64,000 nt of DNA from NCBI GenBank assembly GCA_050789255.1, contig JBOZRQ010000029.1, forward strand, positions 16,266 to 80,265, given 5' to 3'. Of the stretch, positions 25,552-34,900 are shown piece by piece. The DNA is from JBOZRQ01 sp050789255 (lineage in GTDB: Bacteria; Bacillota; Sulfobacillia; Symbiobacteriales; Symbiobacteriaceae). The position numbers were made by a program, and so were the translations under genes. The notes under the pieces are model-generated. The model was not told the origin of the DNA, ran no database searches, and saw only the letters and a program-made list of their open reading frames with translations. Every line of letters starts with the position of its first letter. Position 1 is the first letter of the stretch.

Positions 25552-26067
25552 ATGCGCCGCTCGCTGCGGAAAATCGACACGCAGGAAGTTGGGAACTACT
25601 CCGAAGCTGATCAGCTATTTACAGTCCAGTCTTTGGAGGAGGCCAGGCAACGCCTGACGAAGGATGGTCTTGACCCAGCGAGTTACTGCTTCTTTACCTG
25701 GATGCGGGAAGGCATTCGCTACTACCGCGTGTGGGAGGACAAGAAGCTAAAGGAGGGCATTATCCGCAGCGTCCCGTTCGGGCAGATCGCTGCTCGGCTC
25801 AAGCGGGCGGATGCCGAAAAGCTGTATACCGTCGCCAAGCGCTACAGCGGTACGCAGGTCCGCTTTGACGTCAATGACGGCCTCCTGCAGGTGGCCGACC
25901 CGGAGGGCGCCGTCCGTATGGCGGCGAGCGTGCCCCTGGTGGGTGGCAGCCTCATCTTCGAGCATCGCAGTTGGAACGAGCGCCAGTCAGCGCACTTTGT
26001 CAACGTCATTTTGGTGCGTGGGCAGTCGCCAGATGTCGCGTTTGCCGAAGCGGAATCTCTCCAGTAA
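25552..26067 (+). CDS. Protein of unknown function
   Basis: I do not recognise this 171-residue soluble protein. ATG 25552 has GGGAGGAGG nine bases upstream and a good promoter precedes it, so it is a real gene. It begins with a basic segment (MRRSLRKI), has no signal peptide or membrane helix, and is rich in Arg, Glu, Phe and Tyr (SYCFFTWMREGIRYYRVW, FGQIAARLKRADAEKL). The pattern suggests a mixed alpha/beta fold with a central FTW...RYYRVW hairpin. It lies divergent from the SLH propeller gene and 64 bases before the secreted protease. Confidence 0.7.
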   Translation: MRRSLRKIDTQEVGNYSEADQLFTVQSLEEARQRLTKDGLDPASYCFFTWMREGIRYYRVWEDKKLKEGIIRSVPFGQIAARLKRADAEKLYTVAKRYSGTQVRFDVNDGLLQVADPEGAVRMAASVPLVGGSLIFEHRSWNERQSAHFVNVILVRGQSPDVAFAEAESLQ

Positions 26068-26131
26068 TCGTCTAATATATGGCTAAACCAATCGGGGGCA
26101 GCAATGCCCCCTCATTCTTTAGGAGGCCCAC

Positions 26132-27523
26132 ATGGCTTATTTCTCAAAACGTAAGTGGCTAGTGATGGCTGTGACCGTGGTGACGGCACTCACCCTTGTC
26201 ACGGGGGCTGCGGTCGCCGAGGATTCTACCGACTCGCTGTTCTCTCGCATCCGCACCGTCTATGAGGTTGTGCGCGGTTGGCATAAGGACGGGGCGGATC
26301 TCGACAAGTTTGTGGACGGGGCCATCAAGGGCGGCCTGGAGGCCCTCGGCGATCCCCACACAAACTACTTCAGCCCGACCGAGTACCAGGCGTTCCTGGA
26401 CAGCCTCAACGGCTCGTTCAGCGGCATCGGCGCCTATCTGGAGCAGGACGGCAACTACGTAGTCATCGCCTCACCGATTAAGAACACGCCGGCTGCAAAA
26501 GCTGGTCTTAAGTCCGGTGACCGCATCCTTGAGGCGAACGGAGTAAGCCTGGTCGGAGCCACAACGGAGAAGGCTGTTGGCCTGATTCGTGGCGAGGTGG
26601 GTACGGAGGCAGTCCTGAAGATAGAGCGGCCTTCGGAGAACCGAACCTTTACGGTGAGGATCCGGCGTGAGGTCATCAACATTCCGGAAGTCGACAGCAA
26701 GATGCTCGACCAGCGAATCGGGTATATTGAGCTGTCCAGCTTCGGTGACGATGCAGTGAAGGATTTCTATGCTGCGGTTGACAGCCTGAAGAGCCAGGGC
26801 GCCCAGGGACTGGTCCTGGACCTGCGCAACAACGGCGGCGGTTACCTTGACGCAGCAGTAGCGATCGGCAGCGCCTTTGTGCCGAAGGATGAGGCTGTGG
26901 TCTGGGAAGTCCACAAGGGTGGAACTAAGACTGCGCTTCGCAGCACGGGTGAGAACATTGGCCTGCCGGTAGTAGTACTGGTGAACAACGGCAGCGCCTC
27001 GGCGTCCGAGATTCTTGCCGGAGCCATCCAGGATTACGGCGGCGTGCTCGTCGGTACGACTACCTACGGTAAGGGCACCGTCCAGCAGATCCTGAACCTG
27101 ACGATCGGTGGCGGCATGAAGGTGACGATCGCCGAGTACCTGACGGCGAAGGAGCGGCATGTGCACGGCATTGGCCTAACGCCCGATTACCGGGTGGAGG
27201 CGCAGTTCTCTTCGGACATGACGAAGCCGTTCGCTCTCACCCGCCCGCTGCGTATCTCCTCGTTCGGGGATGATGTGAAGGCACTGCAGGAGCGGTTGGT
27301 CCTGCTGGGATACGCCTCCGAGACCGATGGCTTCTTTGGGGCCAAGACGGCCGAAGCCGTGATGTCCCTGGCCAAGGCGAACTATCTGCCGCAGGAGCCG
27401 GAAGTTGACCTCAAGCTGCTGGAGGCGCTCAACAACGAGATGGCCAGGTACAATCAGAGCGCCACGGGCCGTGACCTGCAAATGGAAAAGGCCCTCGAAC
27501 TGATCAAGGCCAAGGTCAAGTAA
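26132..27523 (+). CDS. Carboxy-terminal processing protease (S41) with PDZ and peptidoglycan-binding domains
   Basis: An exported serine protease of the CtpA/CtpB family, 463 residues. It has a signal peptide or N-terminal anchor (KRKWLVMAVTVVTALTLVTG), a PDZ domain at about residues 95-175 (AAKAGLKSGDRILEANG) and the S41 catalytic core with Ser290 in GSASASE and Lys314 in YGKGT. A C-terminal PG_binding_1 domain follows (VKALQERLVLLGY...DGFFGAKT). ATG 26132 follows TAGGAGGCCCAC. In sporulating Firmicutes CtpB-type proteases cleave signalling proteins at the forespore; here, among S-layer genes, envelope protein processing is as likely. Confidence 0.93.
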   Translation: MAYFSKRKWLVMAVTVVTALTLVTGAAVAEDSTDSLFSRIRTVYEVVRGWHKDGADLDKFVDGAIKGGLEALGDPHTNYFSPTEYQAFLDSLNGSFSGIGAYLEQDGNYVVIASPIKNTPAAKAGLKSGDRILEANGVSLVGATTEKAVGLIRGEVGTEAVLKIERPSENRTFTVRIRREVINIPEVDSKMLDQRIGYIELSSFGDDAVKDFYAAVDSLKSQGAQGLVLDLRNNGGGYLDAAVAIGSAFVPKDEAVVWEVHKGGTKTALRSTGENIGLPVVVLVNNGSASASEILAGAIQDYGGVLVGTTTYGKGTVQQILNLTIGGGMKVTIAEYLTAKERHVHGIGLTPDYRVEAQFSSDMTKPFALTRPLRISSFGDDVKALQERLVLLGYASETDGFFGAKTAEAVMSLAKANYLPQEPEVDLKLLEALNNEMARYNQSATGRDLQMEKALELIKAKVK

Positions 27524-27528
27524 CGAGC

Positions 27529-27566
27529 AAAAAGCAGCCACCAGACGTCCTGGTGGCTGCTTTTTT
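27529..27566 (+). terminator. Bidirectional terminator between convergent genes
   Basis: Stem AAAAAGCAGCCACCAG/CTGGTGGCTGCTTTTTT with loop ACGTC; A and T tracts on both sides let it serve the protease gene and the phosphoesterase gene. Confidence 0.93.
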
Positions 27567-28461
27567 ATGGGTGAACCGGGCTGTAAGGCAGGTGCGTATT
27601 GCCATCCAGCAGTTCGAGCACCCCGTTAGAGAACTTCCCATAGGTCGGCGGGTACCGGTTCCACACCCAACTGCCGGTGTTCACATAGGTCCGGGCGCCG
27701 TACGTGCGCTTGAGGGGATGGTGGGTATGCCCCATAACCACGTACTTGGCGCCTTCTCGCATGAGTCCAAGGGCTGCTTCGTCGTAGATGCGCTCCTCTG
27801 ACGGATACCCACGTTCGCCCGGGGATTGCCGTTCCAGGATGAGTTTGACTTCCTTGAGCCCCTCGCCAACAGCCTGACGGGTGCCTGCGTCCCAGTGGGG
27901 GAGGAGTTGCTCCAAGTTGTTGAGCCCCTTTACCAGGTGCTCACCTATATCGTTTATGGCATCGCCGGTCTCGTCTCCGCCAATTCGGCCCAGAAACCCA
28001 ATGAACTGCACGAGCCGGCGAGTCCAGGGCGCCTTCACCCCGCCGTCGCTCTCCAGCTTAATCTGGTTGTAAGGATCAAACTGATGTCCATGCAACGCCA
28101 CCAGTGCGCCTCGCTGACCCGTAAAGCGCTCAACAACCCGAATCTGCCCGGCACTCTGGTTCAGGAAGTAGTACCAAGGCAAGCAGTCGTGGTTACCCAC
28201 CACGTAGGTGACGGGATGGGAGGCTGCAATGCGGGCGATGGCGTAAAAGACCGGTGCATGCTGGCTCAGCACCGCCTCCATGTTGGCGGCCCACAGCTCC
28301 ATAAAGTCGCCAAGGAGTACCAGGTGGGCGCCCGGCTCCGACTCAATACGAAACAGCAAGTCCATTAGCTGATTTGGGTACTGAAACCTATCAGCGCCCG
28401 ATCCGTCGCCAAGATGGGTGTCGCTGATAAAGTAAACCACCTCGCCGGCCAATCGGACCAC
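27565..28461 (-). CDS. Calcineurin-like metallophosphoesterase
   Basis: A 298-residue two-metal phosphoesterase. All family motifs are visible: SDTHLGD, GDFMELW, GNHDCLPW and the GHTHHP near the C terminus, plus HGHQFD. The ISDTHLGDGSGADRF opening and DFMELW resemble the UDP-2,3-diacylglucosamine pyrophosphatase-like subgroup, but this lineage lacks lipid A, so the substrate is open. The GTG start (complement of 28459-28461) is weakly supported by its ribosome site; an in-frame TTG or GTG a few codons later is possible. It shares its terminator with the convergent protease. Confidence 0.85.
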   Translation of the reverse strand: MVRLAGEVVYFISDTHLGDGSGADRFQYPNQLMDLLFRIESEPGAHLVLLGDFMELWAANMEAVLSQHAPVFYAIARIAASHPVTYVVGNHDCLPWYYFLNQSAGQIRVVERFTGQRGALVALHGHQFDPYNQIKLESDGGVKAPWTRRLVQFIGFLGRIGGDETGDAINDIGEHLVKGLNNLEQLLPHWDAGTRQAVGEGLKEVKLILERQSPGERGYPSEERIYDEAALGLMREGAKYVVMGHTHHPLKRTYGARTYVNTGSWVWNRYPPTYGKFSNGVLELLDGNTHLPYSPVHP

Positions 28462-28769
28462 CCCATCGCCACTCTATGAGATGACCTCTCGGAGCAACAC
28501 CTCCCAACATCACGAAAAAGGGAGAGTGAACTTGTTCGTCGAACTTGTTCGGCTACCGTAGGAGCGCCGCCGCACATTAAATTCCTGTTACAGGGCAGGC
28601 AACTCCGAACCAGGCTTGGCCTGGAAACGTATTCTAGGGTAAGAACTAAGCGGCTTTGTCGTTGGCCGCCGGGCGCCGGCCAACCGCGAGGCGCCGTCCA
28701 AGGGTAGACGGGCCGTGCAAGCCAGGCTAAACGTGCTCGCCGGCAGGTAAAAGAAGGGAGGAGCCAATT
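28462..28769. other. Divergent intergenic region, 308 bases
   Basis: Promoter region between the phosphoesterase and the FtsH-like gene. No convincing consensus promoter was seen. The only clear structure is a stem GTTGGCCG/CGGCCAAC at 28661-28668 and 28677-28684. Confidence 0.5.
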
Positions 28770-30479
28770 ATGGGCTTGAGTCCGGACCCAAGGCGCAAGT
28801 TGGACAGGGAGAAGCGGCTCAAAACCTTCCTCAGAACCATTAGCCTGAACTGGCGGGGCATAACCTTCTGGGTGCTGGCCCTAACACTCGTCCTGTACAA
28901 CTGGGACTGGGTGGTCGACAAGACCGACTGGTGGATGACCGCCCTGCAGTTCCTCTTCCAAATGGTTATCTATGTCTTCTTCGCCGCGATCCAAATCTTC
29001 GCGATGGTCTGGGTCATGGCTCGTACACGGCTCTACTGGCTTTCGCCCGGTGAAACTGGGGTCGGGTTCGCCGACTACAAGGGCAACCCCGACGTTCTGG
29101 AAGTTTCCCGGCGGGTCGTCACCCTGCTGCGCGGGGTCAAAAAGTTCAAGCGCATGGGTGGTCAGGTCAGTAAGGGCCTGCTGCTCATTGGCCCCCCTGG
29201 CACGGGTAAGAGCTATCTGGCGCAAGCCATCGCCAACGAAGCCGGCGTGCCGTTCGCCTACCTGAGTGCCCCTAGCCTACAGAGCGCCTTCATGGGTATT
29301 GGCTCCATCAAGGTCATGCAGCTCTACCGCAAGGCCCGCAAAATGGCCAAGAAGTACGGTGCCTGCATCGTCTTCATCGATGAAATTGATGCGGTGGGCG
29401 GCGCCCGTGGTTCCGCAACCAGCGCCGGCGGTATGGGCATGGGTCTGGGTGGGCTCTGGGGCGGCGGCTCGAACCTACTGAACGAACTGCTCATGCAAAT
29501 GGACCCGCCCAACATCGACCAAGGTTTAATCAGCAAGGTGCTGCGTGCCCTTGGTCTGCGAACCACCAGGAGCGAGCAGCCTGTGGTCTTCACCATGGGC
29601 GCCACAAACCTCGCCGAAGTGCTCGATGCGGCGCTCCTGCGCCCGGGCCGGTTCGACCGGAAAATCATCGTCGGCCTGCCGGACTACGAAGGCCGGAAGG
29701 ACGTTATCCAGTATTACCTTGACAAGGTCCACCATGATTCCGCCCTCAACCTTGATCGGCTTGCCAGCGACACCATCGGCTACTCGCCGGCCGCCATTAA
29801 GTTTGTAGTCAACGAAGCGGTGGTTAACGCCCACTTTGCGGGGCGCGACAAAATAGAGTATCAGGACTGGGCTGCGGCGCGTGAGTTCCACGAGTTTGGC
29901 CTGCGCCAACCGATTCGCTCCATGTCCTCGGAGGACCGCCGCCGAATTGCCTACCATGAGGCCGGTCACTGCGTAGCCGCCTATCTCCTCATGCCGCACG
30001 AACCGCCAATCAAGGCAACCATCATCCGACACACCGGGTTCCTGGGCGCTGTCCAGCAAAAACCCGTAGAAGAGCGTGTCACCCACGTGCGCGAAGAGTT
30101 GCTGGCCGACATCCAGGTCTGTTTGGGCAGCCGGGCGGCTGAACGGCTCTACCTCGGTACGGAAATGACCGGCGTCACCAGCGACCTGCAACAGGCCACT
30201 CGAATTGCCGGCGCTTATTTCGGCATCTTCGGCATGGGGGGCAGCCTCTTCTCGAATTTGGCTTTCGGTGACATGCATCCAGACGCCAAGCAGAAGCTTC
30301 AAATCGAAAAGCTACTTGACGAGCAGTATCAGGCCGTGGCCCGGTTGCTTACGGAGCATGAAGCAGCGGTTCACGGCATCGCACAGGGGCTGCTAGAGCG
30401 CGAAGAACTCGACAAAGACGAGATCCGCGATATCATCGAGTCTAGCCGCCACCACGGCGGGTTTATCGCCGCCCACTAA
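28770..30479 (+). CDS. FtsH-like membrane AAA+ zinc metalloprotease, variant form
   Basis: A 569-residue membrane-anchored ATP-dependent protease. Two membrane segments lie near residues 30-90. The AAA+ module shows Walker A GPPGTGKS (residues 141-148), Walker B CIVFIDEID and the RPGRFDR arginine motif. The peptidase domain has the zinc motif HEAGH (His396, His400) and a downstream TSDLQQAT aspartate. It differs from housekeeping FtsH (600-650 residues). The extracytoplasmic loop between the two helices is only about 10 residues, there is a Gly/Met-rich insertion GGMGMGLGGLWGGG after Walker B, and there is an extra basic insertion (LGLRTTRSE) before the sensor strand. ATG 28770 has GGGAGGAG upstream. 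Probably a second, specialised FtsH. Confidence 0.88.
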   Translation: MGLSPDPRRKLDREKRLKTFLRTISLNWRGITFWVLALTLVLYNWDWVVDKTDWWMTALQFLFQMVIYVFFAAIQIFAMVWVMARTRLYWLSPGETGVGFADYKGNPDVLEVSRRVVTLLRGVKKFKRMGGQVSKGLLLIGPPGTGKSYLAQAIANEAGVPFAYLSAPSLQSAFMGIGSIKVMQLYRKARKMAKKYGACIVFIDEIDAVGGARGSATSAGGMGMGLGGLWGGGSNLLNELLMQMDPPNIDQGLISKVLRALGLRTTRSEQPVVFTMGATNLAEVLDAALLRPGRFDRKIIVGLPDYEGRKDVIQYYLDKVHHDSALNLDRLASDTIGYSPAAIKFVVNEAVVNAHFAGRDKIEYQDWAAAREFHEFGLRQPIRSMSSEDRRRIAYHEAGHCVAAYLLMPHEPPIKATIIRHTGFLGAVQQKPVEERVTHVREELLADIQVCLGSRAAERLYLGTEMTGVTSDLQQATRIAGAYFGIFGMGGSLFSNLAFGDMHPDAKQKLQIEKLLDEQYQAVARLLTEHEAAVHGIAQGLLEREELDKDEIRDIIESSRHHGGFIAAH

Positions 30480-30488
30480 CACACGCAA

Positions 30489-30528
30489 GATCCTGGACCG
30501 TGCAAACGCACTGTCCGGGATCTTTTTT
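30489..30528 (+). terminator. Intrinsic terminator of the FtsH-like gene
   Basis: Stem GATCCTGGACCGTGC/GCACTGTCCGGGATC with two non-canonical pairs, loop AAAC, then TTTTTT. Confidence 0.92.
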
Positions 30529-30666
30529 GTGCAAACCTGAAACGTTGTTACTACGAAACCAGTCAAACATACAAGGGCAGTCTTTCCCTCGACTACCTGA
30601 TTCTTAGGCACTACTGTTCACAGGAAACCAAAACAGATGTAACGAACTACAGGCTCAAATCTAACC

Positions 30667-31965
30667 ATGGACAAGAGGGGCATGAAACAGCATCGTATTA
30701 TGGTCTCTCTCGTGGCAGTCGCCACGGTATTCCTGACTTTTTCCGGCTCCGCCCGCGGGCTATTGACGGATCTTGCTGGGCATTGGTCCGGTTCGCTAGT
30801 AGCCGCTTTGGAAGCAAAAGGGCTGGTTTCGGGGGATGCCTTCGGACGGTATGAGCCGGAGGCTCCCTTGACGCGCTCACAGTTCGCGAAACTGCTCGTG
30901 GTCAGCCTGGGGAACGAGGCAGACGCCAAACTGCTCGCCACGGTCGACTCACGGTTTTCGGACGTCCCGAGCTGGCACTGGGCCAAGGGCTATGTCGAGT
31001 CATTGGCCGAGGCGGCAGTGACCACGGGGTACGGCGACGGACGCTTTGCCCCCAACGCCACGGTCACTCGGGCTGAAATGGCCACGTTGCTGGTGCGTGC
31101 TGCGGGGCTGGCGGACCAAGCCCGCTTGCGGGGTGAGGAACGGACAACCTTCGTGGATGATCCAGCGTTGCCGGCATGGGCGCGCGGGGCGATTGTCGTG
31201 GCGGAATCCACGGGACTGTTTAACGGCTTCAGCGACGGTACGTTCCGACCCAATCAGCCAATTACTCGTGGTGAGGGTGCAGCAGTGGTGCTGCGGATGG
31301 AAGAGTACCGCGGGACTGCTTATCATCTGTCCGGTACGTTGGTCAGGTTCAATCCTACTACGGCTCAGGGCGCCGTCCGTGATGCCCTGGGCAACGAGCG
31401 GAGCATCGTCATGGCTCCAGAAGCAGTCTATTACCACTCCGGAGTGGCCGCCAACGCCACGCGCATGACGGTGTTCGACCAGGTATGGGTGGTTCTCAAT
31501 GCAAAGGGGCAGGGCGTGTTCATGGAGGCACGCTATGCCGATCTCCTGGGCTCGACCCCGCAGATCAACGGGCAGAACCTCCAAGTTACACTTCCGGGAG
31601 GAACTGTTCGTACACTCAAACTCCAGACCGGGGCGCTCTTCTTCCTAAACGGTAAGCAGGTGCAGCCAGCCCAGGCAGTTGGCGCTCAGGACGCCTATGT
31701 CGCACTGGACGTAGTTACCGGTGAGGCTCGCGTGGTTGACACCGTTAAGACACAGGTCCAAGGTGTATCGGTCGGTGTGAATGCCCAGGACTCCAAGCTG
31801 TTCGTGAACGACGGCGGGCGGGTTCTGTCCTACACAGTAACGCCGGGTGCGATCGTCCTTGTGAATGGGCAGCGCTCGGAGATTCGGCAGATCCAAACAG
31901 GGGACCGCATTCGGCTCGCCCTGGATGACCAGGGAGCCGCTACCTACGTGCAGGTGGAGAGGTGA
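30667..31965 (+). CDS. SLH-domain surface protein with beta-rich C-terminal half
   Basis: A secreted 432-residue protein. The signal peptide core is VSLVAVATVFLTFSGSA. Three SLH domains cover about residues 33-215 (LAGHWSGSLVAALEAKGL, FSDVPSWHWAKGYVESLAEA, WARGAIVVAESTGLFNGF). The remaining 215 residues form repeated short beta segments (SGTLVRFNPTTAQGAV, GGTVRTLKLQTGALFFLNG, GGRVLSYTVTPGAIVLVNG). The start is uncertain: ATG 30667 lacks a clear ribosome site, and ATG 30682 has AGAGGGG only one base away. The stop is eight bases before the subtilase start, so the two are co-transcribed; the SLH protein may anchor or assist the protease. Confidence 0.82.
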   Translation: MDKRGMKQHRIMVSLVAVATVFLTFSGSARGLLTDLAGHWSGSLVAALEAKGLVSGDAFGRYEPEAPLTRSQFAKLLVVSLGNEADAKLLATVDSRFSDVPSWHWAKGYVESLAEAAVTTGYGDGRFAPNATVTRAEMATLLVRAAGLADQARLRGEERTTFVDDPALPAWARGAIVVAESTGLFNGFSDGTFRPNQPITRGEGAAVVLRMEEYRGTAYHLSGTLVRFNPTTAQGAVRDALGNERSIVMAPEAVYYHSGVAANATRMTVFDQVWVVLNAKGQGVFMEARYADLLGSTPQINGQNLQVTLPGGTVRTLKLQTGALFFLNGKQVQPAQAVGAQDAYVALDVVTGEARVVDTVKTQVQGVSVGVNAQDSKLFVNDGGRVLSYTVTPGAIVLVNGQRSEIRQIQTGDRIRLALDDQGAATYVQVER

Positions 31966-31973
31966 CAGCCTAG

Positions 31974-34900
31974 ATGAGGAAGGTCGTAAAGGGCATAGCA
32001 TCCGGCGTGCTCGTTGCGGTGCTGGCTGGCCTCCAGCCGGCAACGGAGCGACTCGAGGCGCCAGTGCTTGTTGCCCCGCCGCCCGTCGTAACCGTGCCCC
32101 CTGAGGTTGGCGAGGCTGTGAAGCAGGCGCATAACGCAGGTGACCCTTTCGTTGACATGGACATGCTGACGGCGACCAGCGACGATCTGAAGCAGGTAAA
32201 AGAGGCCGTCCAGCAGGCTGGCGGCGAGGTGCTCTACGAAGACCGGACCTACGTGCGCGTCCGCCTTCCGGTGGCTGCTGCAGAGTCGCTCCCGACAGCG
32301 ACCCCAGTCGTTGCCGTCGGCGTAAACGAGAAGTTCGTGGTGAACAGCGCCAGCAGCATCATGTATCAGGACGCGGCGCCCGCGGAGGTTGCCGGACTTG
32401 CTAACATTTCGATGGACGCTATGGGAACCCGGGTGTTCCGCAACGAGCACGCGGTGTCTGGTGCCGGGATCCGGGTGGCTGTGGTTGACTCCGGCGTTGA
32501 TCCGGGTCACCCCGCCCTCACGCAAAATCCTGACGGATCCGCCAAGATCGTGGACTGGAAGGACTTCACCGGGGAGGGCGTCGTCCGGACCACGACTTCC
32601 GTGAACTGGCGGGGGGGTGGCTCATTCTCTGCCCCGAACGGCGCCAGTTACCGGTTGCCAGTGGACAAGCCCGGGTCGCTCAGCGGCACGGCCCGCTTTG
32701 GTCTGTGGGACGAGTCAAGAGTGCTAGGAACCATCAACCGAGACCTAAACCAAAACGGCCTGCCGGTCGATCAGTTCGGCGTTCTGGTCGTGGATGCGCT
32801 TCAACCGGGCACGTACGATACGGTCTATGTGGATACAAATAATAACCGCGACTTTCAGGACGAAGAGCCCTTGCAGGTTTATCGGCAGAATACGAAATCA
32901 GTCGCCGCTTTGGGCGCGCGCCAGGGTCCTTTGGTAACGCAGCGCCTGAACTTCGTCGCAGCGGACATCGACCCCGCCGGACGCACCGTGACATTGGGTT
33001 TTGACGGCATGGAGCACGGCACGCAGGTCGCCGGCGTGCTCGCCGGCTTTGACCCGGCCGGCTTTCAGGGCGTGGCCCCCGGTGTGGAGATCATGGCCCT
33101 CAAGGCCGTCACATCGGATGGATCGGCGGAGTGGTACGCCGTGGCCGACGCCGTGCAGTATGCGGCGGAACACGGAGCGAATATCATCAACGTGAGCCTG
33201 GCCGGACTTGCACCGCGCTCCACGGACGACCGCACGGCGCCCGAACGGTTCAACCAAATCGCCCGGCAGTACGGGGTGTTGATTGTGCTGGCGGCCGGGA
33301 ACTCCGGTCCGGGTCTCTCCAGCGGTGCGACTGTCGGTAACGCATCGGAAGTTCTTTCGGTAGGGTCGTACTACTCACCGGCGATGTGGATGCGCGACTA
33401 CGGCTACGTGGTGCCCAGCGAGGGGGTTCACTGGACCTCGGGCATGGGCCCCCGGGCCGACGGTTCGTATGTGCCCGGTGTGATTGCTCCTGGTGGAAGC
33501 CCTACCACCTCTCCGAGGTGGAGCGCCCCCACAGGGTACACGACGGCGGGAGGCACCAGCATTGCCACGCCGCATGCAGCCGGGGCGGCGGCCCTGCTGA
33601 TGGAGACAGGGCGGAAGCAGGGCTTCAACTCAGACTGGCTCAGCGTCAAGCGCTCCCTGGAGCTGGGCGCCCGCCGGATCCCCGGCGTGCCCGTCTTTGA
33701 ACAGGGCAATGGCGTGGTCTCTCTGCAGGGCGCCCTGGAGTATCTCAGACAAATTGCTCCGATGCCGGCCCTTTCTGCCCGCAACCGCGACGGTAACGGG
33801 GGCCTTTTGGCCCGGTCTTACAGGCCCGGAACGGCTCTTTTTTCGCTGACAAACCTGGAGCCGACCCTGACCCGGGTCAGTATGGTTAGCTCCGAAGACT
33901 GGGTCCGGTTAACCTACCGCACCTTGGCTCTGCCGTACAACGTTTCACGGCAGTTGCCACTGCAAATGAACCCACCTGCCGAACCTGGCGTTCACTCCGC
34001 GTTCCTGAACGTCTATCACCTGGATAAGTTCGGCCAGAACCTAACCATTCCCATTACCTATGTGCGTCCGTTCGAGTTGTCGGCACGGAACAACTATGCA
34101 TACTCAACCCGCGACGAACTGGAGGTCGGCAGGTTCCGTCGCTATTTCTTCGAGGTAAAGCCGGGGACCAGCTCGTTCAGCGTGTCCGCCCGCATGCTGC
34201 CGGGCGCCCAGAGCGCGGCTGACGGAACGGCGGAAGTGTATGTGTTCCGACCGGACGGTCAGGCGGCCCATCGGTCAGCCCCGATCGGTGCGAATGGCAC
34301 GGGTTTGTCGACCTTGTTCCAGACGGACGGCCCGAGCGAGGGCGTCTGGGAGGTGGTGGTGGTCGCCCGCCCAGACAAGGACGGGGCCTATCTCCATGCC
34401 GGGTATACGCTGGAAGCTACTGTAAGGCCCGGACCCTTCGGTGAACTTCCCCTTCAGCTGTCGCAAGCCCCTGGCAGCACGGTGACCCACCAGATTCGGG
34501 TAACGAATCCCTTCCTGCCGTTTGTCGGGAGGGTAGAGGCCGTGGGCATCACGAGGACGGATACCAGCCAACCCTGGCACGTTGAGGCTAACAAGAGTCT
34601 GGTCGAAGATTTCACGGTCAACGAATTCGTCGCCCGAATGCGGGTTGAGATCAGTAATCCCGTCACTCCAGATACCGGGGCGGATTACGACCTGGATCTG
34701 TACGTTTATCGCTACGACCCTGACGCATCGGGGAAGTGGGTGGCGCTGGAGAAGGCCAGAACCCCACGCGTCAGCCGGGAGTCCGTTGAACTGACTAACC
34801 TCCCGCCCGGCCGCTACAGCGTTTCGGTGCTGACGAACGGTCCGGCGCCGTCTACCTATCAGTACCAATACCGGCGCCTCATGGGTGTGGAAGGTTTCAA

